NCBI RefSeq assembly: GCF_007997385.1
Contig: NZ_VOSC01000019.1
Span: 144,025 to 203,851 of the forward strand
Direction of reading: 5' to 3'
From: Seonamhaeicola algicola
GTDB lineage: Bacteria > Bacteroidota > Bacteroidia > Flavobacteriales > Flavobacteriaceae
Length of the DNA: 59,827 nt
Position 1 is the first letter of the stretch. Each line of letters begins with the position of its first letter. The notes under the pieces were generated by a model, which was given only the letters and a program-made list of their open reading frames with translations, was not told the DNA's origin and ran no database searches. Below are positions 1 through 7,124 of the stretch, in pieces. The translations under genes were made by a program, and so were the position numbers.

Positions 1-23
1 AAAAAAACTAATAACTAGCAACC

Positions 24-779
24 TTATTTATTTATTATAAAATTTTCAAGTTGTTTCAAACTTATTTTATTCTCGTAAATTGCTTTTCCAATTATGGTGC
101 CTTCGCAACCAATTTCGGCTAATTTTGGTAATTCATCAAATGTAGAAATGCCTCCAGAAGCAATTAACTTTAAATTTGATTCATTTTCAGTTCTACTGCG
201 CTCTGTGTTACATTCAGCAATCATTTTCTTATACAAATCGAATGAAGGACCTTGTAACATACCATCTTTAGCAATATCGGTACAAATTACGTAGCTAACA
301 CCTTTAGCCATATAGTTCTGTACAAACGGAATGAGTTCTTCATCACTTTCTTCTAACCAACCGCTAATGGCTATTTTCTCATTATTTGCATCGGCACCTA
401 AAATTATTTTATCGCTTCCGTATTTGGTTAGCCAACTTTCAAAAACTTCTGGTTTTTTAACGGCAATACTTCCACCGGTAATTTGTTTTGCTCCAGATTC
501 GAATGCAATGTGTAAATCTTCATCAGTTTTTAAGCCGCCACCAAAATCTATTTTTAAATTTGTTTTAGTCGCAATAGTTTCTAACACTTTATGGTTTACA
601 ATATGGCTTGCCTTAGCACCATCTAAATCTACTAAATGCAAATGCTCTATACCATGAGCTTCGTATTGTTTCGCAATTTCTAATGGATTCTCGTTATATA
701 TTTTTTTTGTGTTGTAATCGCCTTTTGATAATCTTACACATTTACCTTCTATTATGTCTATTGCTGGAATTATTCTCAA
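24..779 (-). CDS. hisA: HisA, ProFAR isomerase
   Basis: Phosphoribosylformimino-5-aminoimidazole carboxamide ribotide isomerase, the fourth step of histidine synthesis, cytoplasmic TIM barrel of 251 residues (normal length). The N-terminal barrel strand carries the catalytic Asp in [13 protein letters not shown] (Asp8), and the second acid is in [13 protein letters not shown]; the phosphate-binding ends GGGLK and SGGIS are both present. It lies 15 bases downstream of hisH in the same minus-strand operon. hisF and hisIE would be expected beyond the left edge of the window but cannot be seen. The 23 bases after its stop codon resemble the repeat words found at the far right of the window. Confidence 0.97.
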   Translation of the reverse strand: MRIIPAIDIIEGKCVRLSKGDYNTKKIYNENPLEIAKQYEAHGIEHLHLVDLDGAKASHIVNHKVLETIATKTNLKIDFGGGLKTDEDLHIAFESGAKQITGGSIAVKKPEVFESWLTKYGSDKIILGADANNEKIAISGWLEESDEELIPFVQNYMAKGVSYVICTDIAKDGMLQGPSFDLYKKMIAECNTERSRTENESNLKLIASGGISTFDELPKLAEIGCEGTIIGKAIYENKISLKQLENFIINK

Positions 780-794
780 AATAGTTGTCAGTTT

Positions 795-1388
795 CTAGTT
801 GTTAGTATTTAGTTCTAAAAAATTCTTAAGAATTTTTTCGCCTTCTTTTCCACTCTTCTCCGGATGAAATTGCACACCGTAAAAATTTTCATGTTGCAAT
901 GCCGATGCATAATTAATTTCGTAATCGGTAGCGGCAATGGTTTCATTGCAATGTTCGGCATAAAAACTATGTACTAAATACATGTATTCGTTTTCTTTGA
1001 TGCCTTTAAATAAATCGGATTTTAAATCTTTTATAACATTCCAACCCATTTGTGGCACTTTTACGCTATTTGAAAAACGCTTCACTTTTGTTTGAAAAAT
1101 TGCTAAACCATCCGTATCACCTTCTTCGGAATGTAAACACATTAATTGCATACCTAAACAAATGCCCAAAACAGGTTGTTTTAACGTTGGTATCAAAGTA
1201 TCCAAACCACTTTTTTTAAGCATTTTCATGGCTGAACTTGCTTCGCCTACTCCTGGAAAAATCACTTTATCGGCCGCTTTTATTTCTTCAGCATTATTTG
1301 ATAAAACAGCATCGACACCTAAGCGTTTAAAAGCAAATTGTATACTTTTTATATTTCCTGCACCGTAATCTATTATTACTAATTTCAT
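795..1388 (-). CDS. hisH: HisH, glutamine amidotransferase subunit of IGP synthase
   Basis: Class I glutamine amidotransferase that feeds ammonia to HisF. With the ATG at 1388 the protein has 197 residues and begins MKLVIIDYGAGN, the family's normal first strand. The catalytic triad is visible as Cys77 in GICLGM and His175/Glu177 in QFHPEKSG. An upstream in-frame extension to 1436 would only add a low-complexity Asn/Gln/Thr-rich stretch encoded by spacer repeats, so I rejected it. The gene follows hisB after a 78-base spacer made of repeat words and precedes hisA by 15 bases. Confidence 0.95.
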   Translation of the reverse strand: MKLVIIDYGAGNIKSIQFAFKRLGVDAVLSNNAEEIKAADKVIFPGVGEASSAMKMLKKSGLDTLIPTLKQPVLGICLGMQLMCLHSEEGDTDGLAIFQTKVKRFSNSVKVPQMGWNVIKDLKSDLFKGIKENEYMYLVHSFYAEHCNETIAATDYEINYASALQHENFYGVQFHPEKSGKEGEKILKNFLELNTNN

Positions 1389-1466
1389 TATTTTGTTGTT
1401 GGTTGTTCGTTGTTGGTTGTTGGTCAATGAAATCAATTAACCAATAACTAGCTACAAACAATTATT

Positions 1467-2609
1467 TTACAATAACCCTTTTGTACTTGGTAAAAACATT
1501 TTGTTAGCATCGCGTTTTACGGCCATTTTCATAGCTTTTGCAAAAGCTTTAAAAATACCTTCAATTTTATGATGCTCGTTTACACCTTCTGCTTTTACAT
1601 TTAAATTACATTTTGCGCCATCGGTAAACGATTTAAATAAATGATAAAACATTTCGGTTGGCATATCGCCTATTTTTTCGCGTTTAAATTCGGCATCCCA
1701 TTCTAACCAATTTCTACCTCCAAAATCTACCGCTACTTGTGCTAAACAATCATCCATTGGTAAACAGAAGCCGTAGCGCTCTATACCTAATTTATTTCCT
1801 AGAGCTTTATTGAATAATTCACCAAGCGCAATCATGGTATCTTCAATAGTATGGTGCTCGTCTACTTCTAAATCGCCATTTACTTTTATGGTTAAATCCA
1901 TAGCACCATGACGCCCAATTTGGTCTAACATATGATCGAAAAACGATAAACCTGTATCAATATCGTTTTTACCCGAACCATCAAGATTTAATTTGATGTA
2001 AATTTGAGTTTCATTGGTGTTACGTGTAATTTCTGAAACCCTGTCTTTTAACTTTAAAAACTCATAGATTTCTTTCCAATCGGTACTCGTTAAAGCAATA
2101 CAATCTAAAATATCTTGTTTAGAAGACTCTATTTCATCGGCTCCTAATTCGGGATCTTCAGACAAATAAATACCCTTTGCGCCAAGGTTTTTAGCGAGTT
2201 CCATATCGGTAATTCTATCACCTAAAACAAAAGAGTTTTCTAAATCGTAATCTTCAGAAAAATACTTGGTTAATAAGCCTGTTCTAGGTTTACGAGTATC
2301 GGCATTTTCATGCGGAAAAGTTTTGTCTATATGAATTTCAGCAAACTCTACACCTTCCTTTTTAAAGGCATCAATAATTTTATTTTGCGGTGGCCAAAAG
2401 GTGTCTTCAGGAAACGAATCAGTTCCTAAACCATCTTGATTGGTAACCATAACCAATTCAAAATCTAATTCGCTAGCAATTTTAGCCATGTATTGAAACA
2501 CTTTAGGGTAAAATTCTAGTTTTTCAAGACTGTCTAATTGATAATCTACTGGCGGTTCTAGCACCAATGTGCCGTCTCTATCTATAAATAGTACTTTTGT
2601 TTTGCTCAT
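1467..2609 (-). CDS. hisB: HisB, bifunctional histidinol-phosphatase / IGP dehydratase
   Basis: Fusion enzyme of 380 residues catalysing steps 6 and 8 of histidine synthesis. The N-terminal half is a HAD phosphatase with nucleophile and acid Asp10/Asp12 in FIDRDGTLV. The C-terminal half, from about residue 190, is imidazoleglycerol-phosphate dehydratase with the metal-binding clusters [13 protein letters not shown] and DEHHTIED and a second DDCLAQV / NEHHKIE set. This bifunctional form is known in enterobacteria and many Bacteroidetes, so the fusion itself is not unusual. Its start lies one base from the hisC stop, consistent with translational coupling. Confidence 0.97.
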   Translation of the reverse strand: MSKTKVLFIDRDGTLVLEPPVDYQLDSLEKLEFYPKVFQYMAKIASELDFELVMVTNQDGLGTDSFPEDTFWPPQNKIIDAFKKEGVEFAEIHIDKTFPHENADTRKPRTGLLTKYFSEDYDLENSFVLGDRITDMELAKNLGAKGIYLSEDPELGADEIESSKQDILDCIALTSTDWKEIYEFLKLKDRVSEITRNTNETQIYIKLNLDGSGKNDIDTGLSFFDHMLDQIGRHGAMDLTIKVNGDLEVDEHHTIEDTMIALGELFNKALGNKLGIERYGFCLPMDDCLAQVAVDFGGRNWLEWDAEFKREKIGDMPTEMFYHLFKSFTDGAKCNLNVKAEGVNEHHKIEGIFKAFAKAMKMAVKRDANKMFLPSTKGLL

Positions 2610-2610
2610 G

Positions 2611-3657
2611 TTAGTCTAATTCTTTTAATGCCTTAATTAAAACTTCATTTTCAGCGTCGGTTCCTACAGTAAAACGCAACGTGTTTTCACAAAGTGGTTG
2701 TGTGGTACGGTTTCTAATAACGATGCCTTTTTTGAGTAACTGATTGTAACGTTTTGTAGCATCATCAACCCGTGCGAGCACAAAATTAGCTTCGGTTGGG
2801 AAAATAGTTTCTACAAAATTGATGTTTTTTAATGCTTCAATTAAAATTTGGCGTTCTTTTAAAACCGCATTAATTTCGTTTGTAACCGCTTCTAAATTTG
2901 AAACACGTTCTAGCGCTCGTTTTTGTGTTAATTCGTTAACGTTATATGGCGGTTTAATTTTGTTTAAAATTGAAATAATGTCCGCGGAAGCGTAACACAG
3001 CCCTAAACGAATTCCTGCCAAACCATAGGCTTTAGATAGTGTTTGTGTAACGATTAAATTAGGATAATTATTTAATTCTGAAATCCAACTGTCTTGATTT
3101 GAAAAATCGATATAGGCTTCATCAATTACCACTAAACCATTAAAATTTTCAAGTAATGTTTTTATTTTTTCTGAAGCTATTAAATTACCAGTTGGGTTAT
3201 TTGGCGAACAAATAAAAAGCATTTTGGAATTGGCATCAATAGCATCTAAAATGGCTTCAACATTGGGCTGAAAATCTGTGTTTAACTCAACTTTACGTTC
3301 TTCAATCTCATTTAAATTAGATAAAACGGTGTACATGCCATAAGTTGGCGGCAGTGTAATGATGTTATCTTTTTTAGGTTCGCAAAAGGCTCTAAATAAT
3401 AAATCTAGTACTTCATCACTCCCATTTCCTAATAAAATCTGGTTTGGAGCAACGTTTTTCTGTTCTGCTAAAACAGCTTTTAACGAACGCTGTAACGGAT
3501 CTGGATAGCGATTTACACCATTTTCGAACGGGTTTTCGTTGGCATCTAAAAAAATCATTTTAGAACCATCGGAAACATATTCGTCACGAGCAGAACTATA
3601 GGCTTTCATGGCTTTTACGTTCTCTCTAATTATATTTTGTAAATTAAATTTGTTCAT
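2611..3657 (-). CDS. hisC: HisC, histidinol-phosphate aminotransferase
   Basis: PLP-dependent fold-type I aminotransferase of 348 residues converting imidazole acetol phosphate to histidinol phosphate. The Schiff-base lysine is Lys209 in [14 protein letters not shown]. The family motifs SPNNPTGN and VIDEAYIDF are present, as is the C-terminal Arg in LRFTVG. The gene is directly abutted by hisB downstream and is separated from hisD by 78 bases containing REP-like repeats. Confidence 0.97.
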   Translation of the reverse strand: MNKFNLQNIIRENVKAMKAYSSARDEYVSDGSKMIFLDANENPFENGVNRYPDPLQRSLKAVLAEQKNVAPNQILLGNGSDEVLDLLFRAFCEPKKDNIITLPPTYGMYTVLSNLNEIEERKVELNTDFQPNVEAILDAIDANSKMLFICSPNNPTGNLIASEKIKTLLENFNGLVVIDEAYIDFSNQDSWISELNNYPNLIVTQTLSKAYGLAGIRLGLCYASADIISILNKIKPPYNVNELTQKRALERVSNLEAVTNEINAVLKERQILIEALKNINFVETIFPTEANFVLARVDDATKRYNQLLKKGIVIRNRTTQPLCENTLRFTVGTDAENEVLIKALKELD

Positions 3658-3663
3658 TGGTTT

Positions 3664-3723
3664 ATGCCGAAATGAATTCAGTCGTTATCTGTTTTTTATG
3701 AGATGCTGAAACGAGTTCAGCAT
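3664..3723. repeat. REP-like palindromes between hisD and hisC
   Basis: The 78-base hisD-hisC spacer holds a perfect hairpin at 3703-3723 (ATGCTGAA, 5-base loop, TTCAGCAT). On the minus strand it reads GTCATGCTGAACTCGTTTCA, a repeat word I know to be widespread in Bacteroidetes genomes. A degenerate second copy (ATGCCGAAATGAATTCAG) lies at 3664-3684. Function unknown; inside an operon such elements could influence mRNA stability. Confidence 0.7.
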
Positions 3724-3735
3724 GACAAAGCAATT

Positions 3736-5019
3736 TTATTTTAAATCTTTTAACCGAATACTAACCGCATTTTTATGTGCTTGTAAACCTTCGGCTTCAG
3801 CCATTAATTCAATAGTTTCACCTATATTTAAAATACCTTCTTTTGATATTTTTTGAAACGTCATGCTCTTCATAAAACTATCTAAATTCACACCCGAATA
3901 TGCTTTACTAAATCCGTTTGTTGGCAATGTGTGATTCGTTCCAGACGCATAATCGCCTGCGCTTTCTGGTGTATAATCACCTATAAAAACCGAACCCGCA
4001 TTTCTTATGTTTTCAACATAAAAATCTTCATTTTTAGAACAAATTATGAAGTGTTCTGGCCCGTATTGGTTAATTAAATCTAAAGCAACGTCATCGGTTT
4101 CAACAAAAATAGATTTTGAATTGGCGATGGCTTTTTCGGCTATTTCTTTACGCGGCAACACTTGTAATTGCGCTTCAACTTCTTCTGAAACTTTTTCAAT
4201 TAAAGCTTTTGATGTCGCTACCAAAATTACCTGACTATCGGCACCATGTTCTGCCTGACTTAATAAATCTGATGCAATATAGCTTGCATTAGCGGTATCA
4301 TCGGCAACAACCAACAATTCGCTTGGGCCAGCAGGCATATCAATAGCCACGCCGTATTTAGTGGTTAATTGTTTTGCCACGGTTACAAATTGGTTGCCAG
4401 GACCAAAAATTTTATAAACTTGTGGAATGGTTTCTGTACCAAAAGTTAAGGCTGCAATTGCTTGAATACCACCAACTTTAAATATTTTAGTTACGCCACA
4501 TAGTTTGGCGGCATACAAAATTTCAGGAGCTAATTTACCTGCTTTATTAGGTGGTGAACACAATACAATTTCGTTACAACCTGCAATTTTCGCAGGAGCA
4601 GCCAGCATTAAAACTGTAGAAAATAAAGGCGCAGTTCCTCCTGGAATATATAAACCAACGCGTTCTATGGCGCGCTTTTCTTGCCAGCATTGAACCCCGT
4701 TTGTGGTTTCTAATGCAATTTTTTCTGTTTTTTGGGCCGCATGAAATGCTTCAATATTGCTTTTAGCATTTGCAATTGCAGTTTTTAACGCTTCAGGAAT
4801 GCTTTTAACAGCTTCTTCAATGTCTTCAGTAGACACTAAATTGTTTTCAAGCGTTACCTTATCAAAACGTTCGGTATATGTTTTTATAGCACTGTCACCA
4901 TTAGTCTTAACATCGTTAAACACCTCGCTTACAATACCTTCAATATCGTCAACGGTTTGTGTTGGGCGTTTTAAAATATCTGCCCATGTGTTTTTATCTG
5001 GATTGTTAATTATTTGCAT
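3736..5019 (-). CDS. hisD: HisD, histidinol dehydrogenase
   Basis: Zinc- and NAD-dependent histidinol dehydrogenase of 427 residues, catalysing the last two oxidations of histidine synthesis. Family blocks in order: ERVGLYIPGGTAPLFSTVLM, AGCNEIVLCSPP, VGGIQAIAALTFGTETIP, FGPGNQFV, GPSELLVVAD, LLSQAEHGADSQ (zinc-site region), YGPEHF with the catalytic Glu-His, and the C-terminal SGTNHTLPT. The length is normal for the family. It is the second gene of the operon, 99 bases downstream of hisG; that spacer holds two more REP-like hairpins. Confidence 0.97.
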   Translation of the reverse strand: MQIINNPDKNTWADILKRPTQTVDDIEGIVSEVFNDVKTNGDSAIKTYTERFDKVTLENNLVSTEDIEEAVKSIPEALKTAIANAKSNIEAFHAAQKTEKIALETTNGVQCWQEKRAIERVGLYIPGGTAPLFSTVLMLAAPAKIAGCNEIVLCSPPNKAGKLAPEILYAAKLCGVTKIFKVGGIQAIAALTFGTETIPQVYKIFGPGNQFVTVAKQLTTKYGVAIDMPAGPSELLVVADDTANASYIASDLLSQAEHGADSQVILVATSKALIEKVSEEVEAQLQVLPRKEIAEKAIANSKSIFVETDDVALDLINQYGPEHFIICSKNEDFYVENIRNAGSVFIGDYTPESAGDYASGTNHTLPTNGFSKAYSGVNLDSFMKSMTFQKISKEGILNIGETIELMAEAEGLQAHKNAVSIRLKDLK

Positions 5020-5036
5020 AAAACTTTCTTTTCTTC

Positions 5037-5104
5037 ATTTCCGCAAAAGCGGAAATCTTAAAGTGTGTAAATTTAATTTGAGATGTCCGTTTTCACGGAA
5101 ATAC
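5037..5104. repeat. Pair of REP-like hairpins between hisG and hisD
   Basis: Two short inverted repeats lie in the hisG-hisD spacer: TTTCCGC-AAAA-GCGGAAA (5038-5055) and TCCGT-TTTC-ACGGA (5086-5099). Both are variants of a TTTCCG...CGGAAA palindrome and are about 30 bases apart, so they form a paired REP cluster. There is no U-tract, so a terminator role is unlikely. Confidence 0.65.
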
Positions 5105-5118
5105 AAAAAGCTATTATA

Positions 5119-5976
5119 TTAAAGCACCATTTTTTCTATTGGGCAAACTAAAATACCTTCGGCACCGTTGGCTTTTAATTCATCAATAACTTCCCAAAAA
5201 TCGTTTTTATTAATAACCGAGTGTACCGAGCTCCAACCTTCTTGTGCTAAAGGCAGTACCGTTGGACTTTTCATTCCTGGTAGCAAACTCACAATTTTAT
5301 CTAACTTATCGTTTGGTGCGTTTAATAACACGTATTTAGAGTTTTTGCCTTTTAAAACCGCTTTCATTCTAAATAATAGCTTATTTAAAATGGCTTGCTT
5401 GTCTTCAGTTAATTCTGGAGCCGATGTTAAAACGGCTTCACTTTTAAAAAGCACTTCTACTTCTTTTAAATTGTTTTTAAAAAGTGTGCTTCCACTTGAA
5501 ACAATATCAACAATGGCATGCGACAACCCAATATTTGGCGCAATTTCTACAGAGCCATTAATAACATGAATATCGGCTTTTTCGCCTTTCTTTTCAAAAT
5601 ATTGATTTACGGTATTTGGGTAAGATGTTGCTATTTTTTTACCGCGTAAATCTTCAATAGAATTATATTCTGCATTTTTAGGTACAGCAATAGATACTTT
5701 ACATTTTGAAAAGCCTAAACGCTCTACAATAGGTAAATCGTTTCCTTTTTCAATTAATGTATTTTCGCCTAAAATGGCAATATCTACAACGCCATCGCGT
5801 AAATACTGCGGAATATCGCCATTACGAAGGTATAAAACTTCCATAGGGAAATTTCTAGCTTCGGCTTTTAATTGGTCTTTACCATTATCGATAGAAATGC
5901 CACAATTGTTAAGTAATTCTAACGATTCTTCGTTTAATCGTCCTGATTTTTGAACTGCAATTTTTAGTTTACTCAT
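5119..5976 (-). CDS. hisG: HisG, ATP phosphoribosyltransferase (long form)
   Basis: First and committed enzyme of histidine synthesis, joining ATP and PRPP. At 285 residues it is the long, HisZ-independent form. The N-terminal catalytic part starts KIAVQKSGRLNEESLELL and carries the PRPP-loop-like SSGSTLFKNNLKEVEVLFKS region (split here as DIVSSGST and LFKNNLKEV). The last ~75 residues, ending NGAEGILVCPIEKMVL, match the C-terminal domain that binds histidine for feedback inhibition. It is the first structural gene behind the attenuator leader at 6028-6190, so both enzyme activity and transcription appear histidine-controlled. Confidence 0.96.
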   Translation of the reverse strand: MSKLKIAVQKSGRLNEESLELLNNCGISIDNGKDQLKAEARNFPMEVLYLRNGDIPQYLRDGVVDIAILGENTLIEKGNDLPIVERLGFSKCKVSIAVPKNAEYNSIEDLRGKKIATSYPNTVNQYFEKKGEKADIHVINGSVEIAPNIGLSHAIVDIVSSGSTLFKNNLKEVEVLFKSEAVLTSAPELTEDKQAILNKLLFRMKAVLKGKNSKYVLLNAPNDKLDKIVSLLPGMKSPTVLPLAQEGWSSVHSVINKNDFWEVIDELKANGAEGILVCPIEKMVL

Positions 5977-6027
5977 TGTTGTTGTTTATATGAGTTTGAA
6001 ACAATCTTGTTGATTTTTTTAAATGAA

Positions 6028-6056
6028 AAACCCGCTTGATTGTCTCAAACGGGTTT
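6028..6056 (-). terminator. his operon attenuator terminator
   Basis: On the minus strand this is a 12-bp stem (AAACCCGTTTGA / TCAAGCGGGTTT, one G-U pair) with a GACAA loop, followed by TTTTTC. It lies between the leader peptide and hisG, about 50 bases before the hisG start. Its 5' arm (6043-6051) can pair instead with leader bases 6093-6101, giving an antiterminator. A segment just downstream (5994-6006) can also pair with the 5' arm and loop over 13 positions. Confidence 0.85.
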
Positions 6057-6081
6057 AAATATATTTTCAGTTTATTCAATA

Positions 6082-6116
6082 CATTTTTACTTCGCTTGAG
6101 AGCAAATGTAAAAATG
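6082..6116 (-). promoter_or_regulatory. his leader pause hairpin overlapping the third His codon
   Basis: On the minus strand CATTTTTAC (6108-6116) is perfectly complementary to GTAAAAATG (6082-6090). The loop contains TCTCAAGCG (6093-6101), the segment able to pair with the terminator 5' arm. The left arm includes the third His codon and the right arm includes the leader stop codon. A ribosome held at the His codons would block this hairpin and free the antiterminator segment. Confidence 0.75.
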
Positions 6117-6140
6117 ATGATGTAATTGAATAAAAGTCAT
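6087..6140 (-). CDS. hisL: his leader peptide MTFIQLHHHFYICSQAK
   Basis: A 17-codon ORF with ATG at 6140 and TAA at 6087-6089. Codons 7 to 9 are three consecutive CAT (His) codons at 6114-6122. It lies about 20 bases downstream of a good Bacteroidetes-type promoter and just ahead of mutually exclusive hairpins and an intrinsic terminator upstream of hisG. This is the layout of a classical histidine attenuation leader; the His run, position and structures support it together. Expression of the peptide is not shown by sequence alone. Confidence 0.85.
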   Translation of the reverse strand: MTFIQLHHHFYICSQAK

Positions 6141-6159
6141 GTCTTTTTGTTTTCTTCAG

Positions 6160-6190
6160 CAAATATCAAAATTTTAAATAAAATTTCAAA
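6160..6190 (-). promoter_or_regulatory. his operon promoter, TTTG-N19-GATATTTG
   Basis: On the minus strand the -33 element TTTG (6187-6190) is followed by exactly 19 bases and then GATATTTG (6160-6167). This matches seven of eight positions of the Bacteroidetes -7 consensus TAnnTTTG. Transcription would start a few bases downstream and only about 10-20 bases before the leader-peptide ATG. Confidence 0.7.
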
Positions 6191-6213
6191 CTCTAAAGTG
6201 TATATTTTTTAAC

Positions 6214-6242
6214 ATTTCACAATTTTTAAATTTTTGTGAAAT
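6214..6242. repeat. Inverted repeat upstream of the his promoter
   Basis: Perfect 9-bp inverted repeat ATTTCACAA / TTGTGAAAT with an 11-base A/T spacer, about 25 bases upstream of the -33 element of the his promoter and downstream of the preceding gene's stop. It has no U-tract on either strand. It could be a weak transcription end for the SPFH gene or an operator. Confidence 0.4.
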
Positions 6243-6298
6243 ATTTATATAAAAAACAAAAACTATACAGCGAAATGCTGAAATATATATGGTGTATG

Positions 6299-7114
6299 TT
6301 ACTGATTACCTAAAATAATTGGCAAACCGCTATCTCCAGAACCAATAACAATTACTTTACTGTTAGAAGACTCTGATAATTTCATGGTTGCCTCAATACC
6401 TTTATCTTGTAAAATTTTATCGGTTAACGATGCACTTAAAATGCGGTTAGCATCGGCTTTACCTTGTGCTTCAATGCGTTGTTTTTCAGCTTCTTTTTGT
6501 GCAGTAACTAGCCTAAATTCATATTCTAAAGATTCTTGTTCTTGTTTCAACTTACGTTCAATAGCTTCTTTTATTGTTGAAGGAAGTGTTACATCGCGCA
6601 CTAAAACTTCGTTTAATTGTACATATTGTTTTTCAAGAATTTTTTTAGTCTCAACAAAAATTTCATCTTGAATAGCATCACGCTTACTAGAATATAGTTG
6701 TTCTGGTGTATAGCGGCCAACCACGCTACGTGCAGCACTACGAATGGCCGGTTGAATTACACGCTGTAAGTAGTTTTCACCTAAGGTTTGGTGCAGTTTT
6801 CCTAAATCGCCATAAACAGGTTGATACCAAGCAGAGGCATCAATTTGAATTTCTAATCCGTTAGAAGATAGCACCTTCATTTTCTCAAATAATTCTTGTT
6901 GGCGTACTTCATAAATATATACTTTATTCCAAGGAGCAACCACATGAAAACCTTCGCCTAAAGGTTCTTCTTCTGTTACAACACCGCCTCCAAAAGTTTT
7001 ATATAAAACACCTGCTTCACCAGAACCAATGGTTACGGCCGATTTTACTAATATTATAAATAATACAACTGCTGCAATAATTACAGGAAATGCTATTTTG
7101 GGTAATTTGTTCAT
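6299..7114 (-). CDS. Prohibitin / SPFH-domain membrane protein
   Basis: A 271-residue protein of the SPFH/prohibitin superfamily. One N-terminal transmembrane segment (about residues 8-27, PVIIAAVVLFIILVKSAV) is followed by the SPFH domain, starting IGSGEAGVLYKTFGG. A long helical Gln/Glu/Lys-rich segment (about residues 180-225, QEQESLEYEFRLVTAQKEAE) is typical of the coiled coil these proteins use to form membrane rings. Members scaffold membrane microdomains and often modulate the FtsH protease in bacteria; the exact role here is unknown. It starts 10 bases after the vWA gene's stop and is probably co-transcribed with it. Confidence 0.85.
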   Translation of the reverse strand: MNKLPKIAFPVIIAAVVLFIILVKSAVTIGSGEAGVLYKTFGGGVVTEEEPLGEGFHVVAPWNKVYIYEVRQQELFEKMKVLSSNGLEIQIDASAWYQPVYGDLGKLHQTLGENYLQRVIQPAIRSAARSVVGRYTPEQLYSSKRDAIQDEIFVETKKILEKQYVQLNEVLVRDVTLPSTIKEAIERKLKQEQESLEYEFRLVTAQKEAEKQRIEAQGKADANRILSASLTDKILQDKGIEATMKLSESSNSKVIVIGSGDSGLPIILGNQ

Positions 7115-7124
7115 TTTTTATAAT

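Noticed and set aside
1389-1436. N-terminal extension of HisH by 16 residues
   Set aside because: The extension is encoded by CAACCAACAAC-type spacer repeats, and the conserved HisH start MKLVIIDYGAGN begins at 1388.
6214-6242. CRP-type operator upstream of his
   Set aside because: The half-sites are in the opposite order to a CRP site (TCACAA...TTGTGA with an 11-base centre), so the resemblance is superficial; it is kept only as an inverted repeat.
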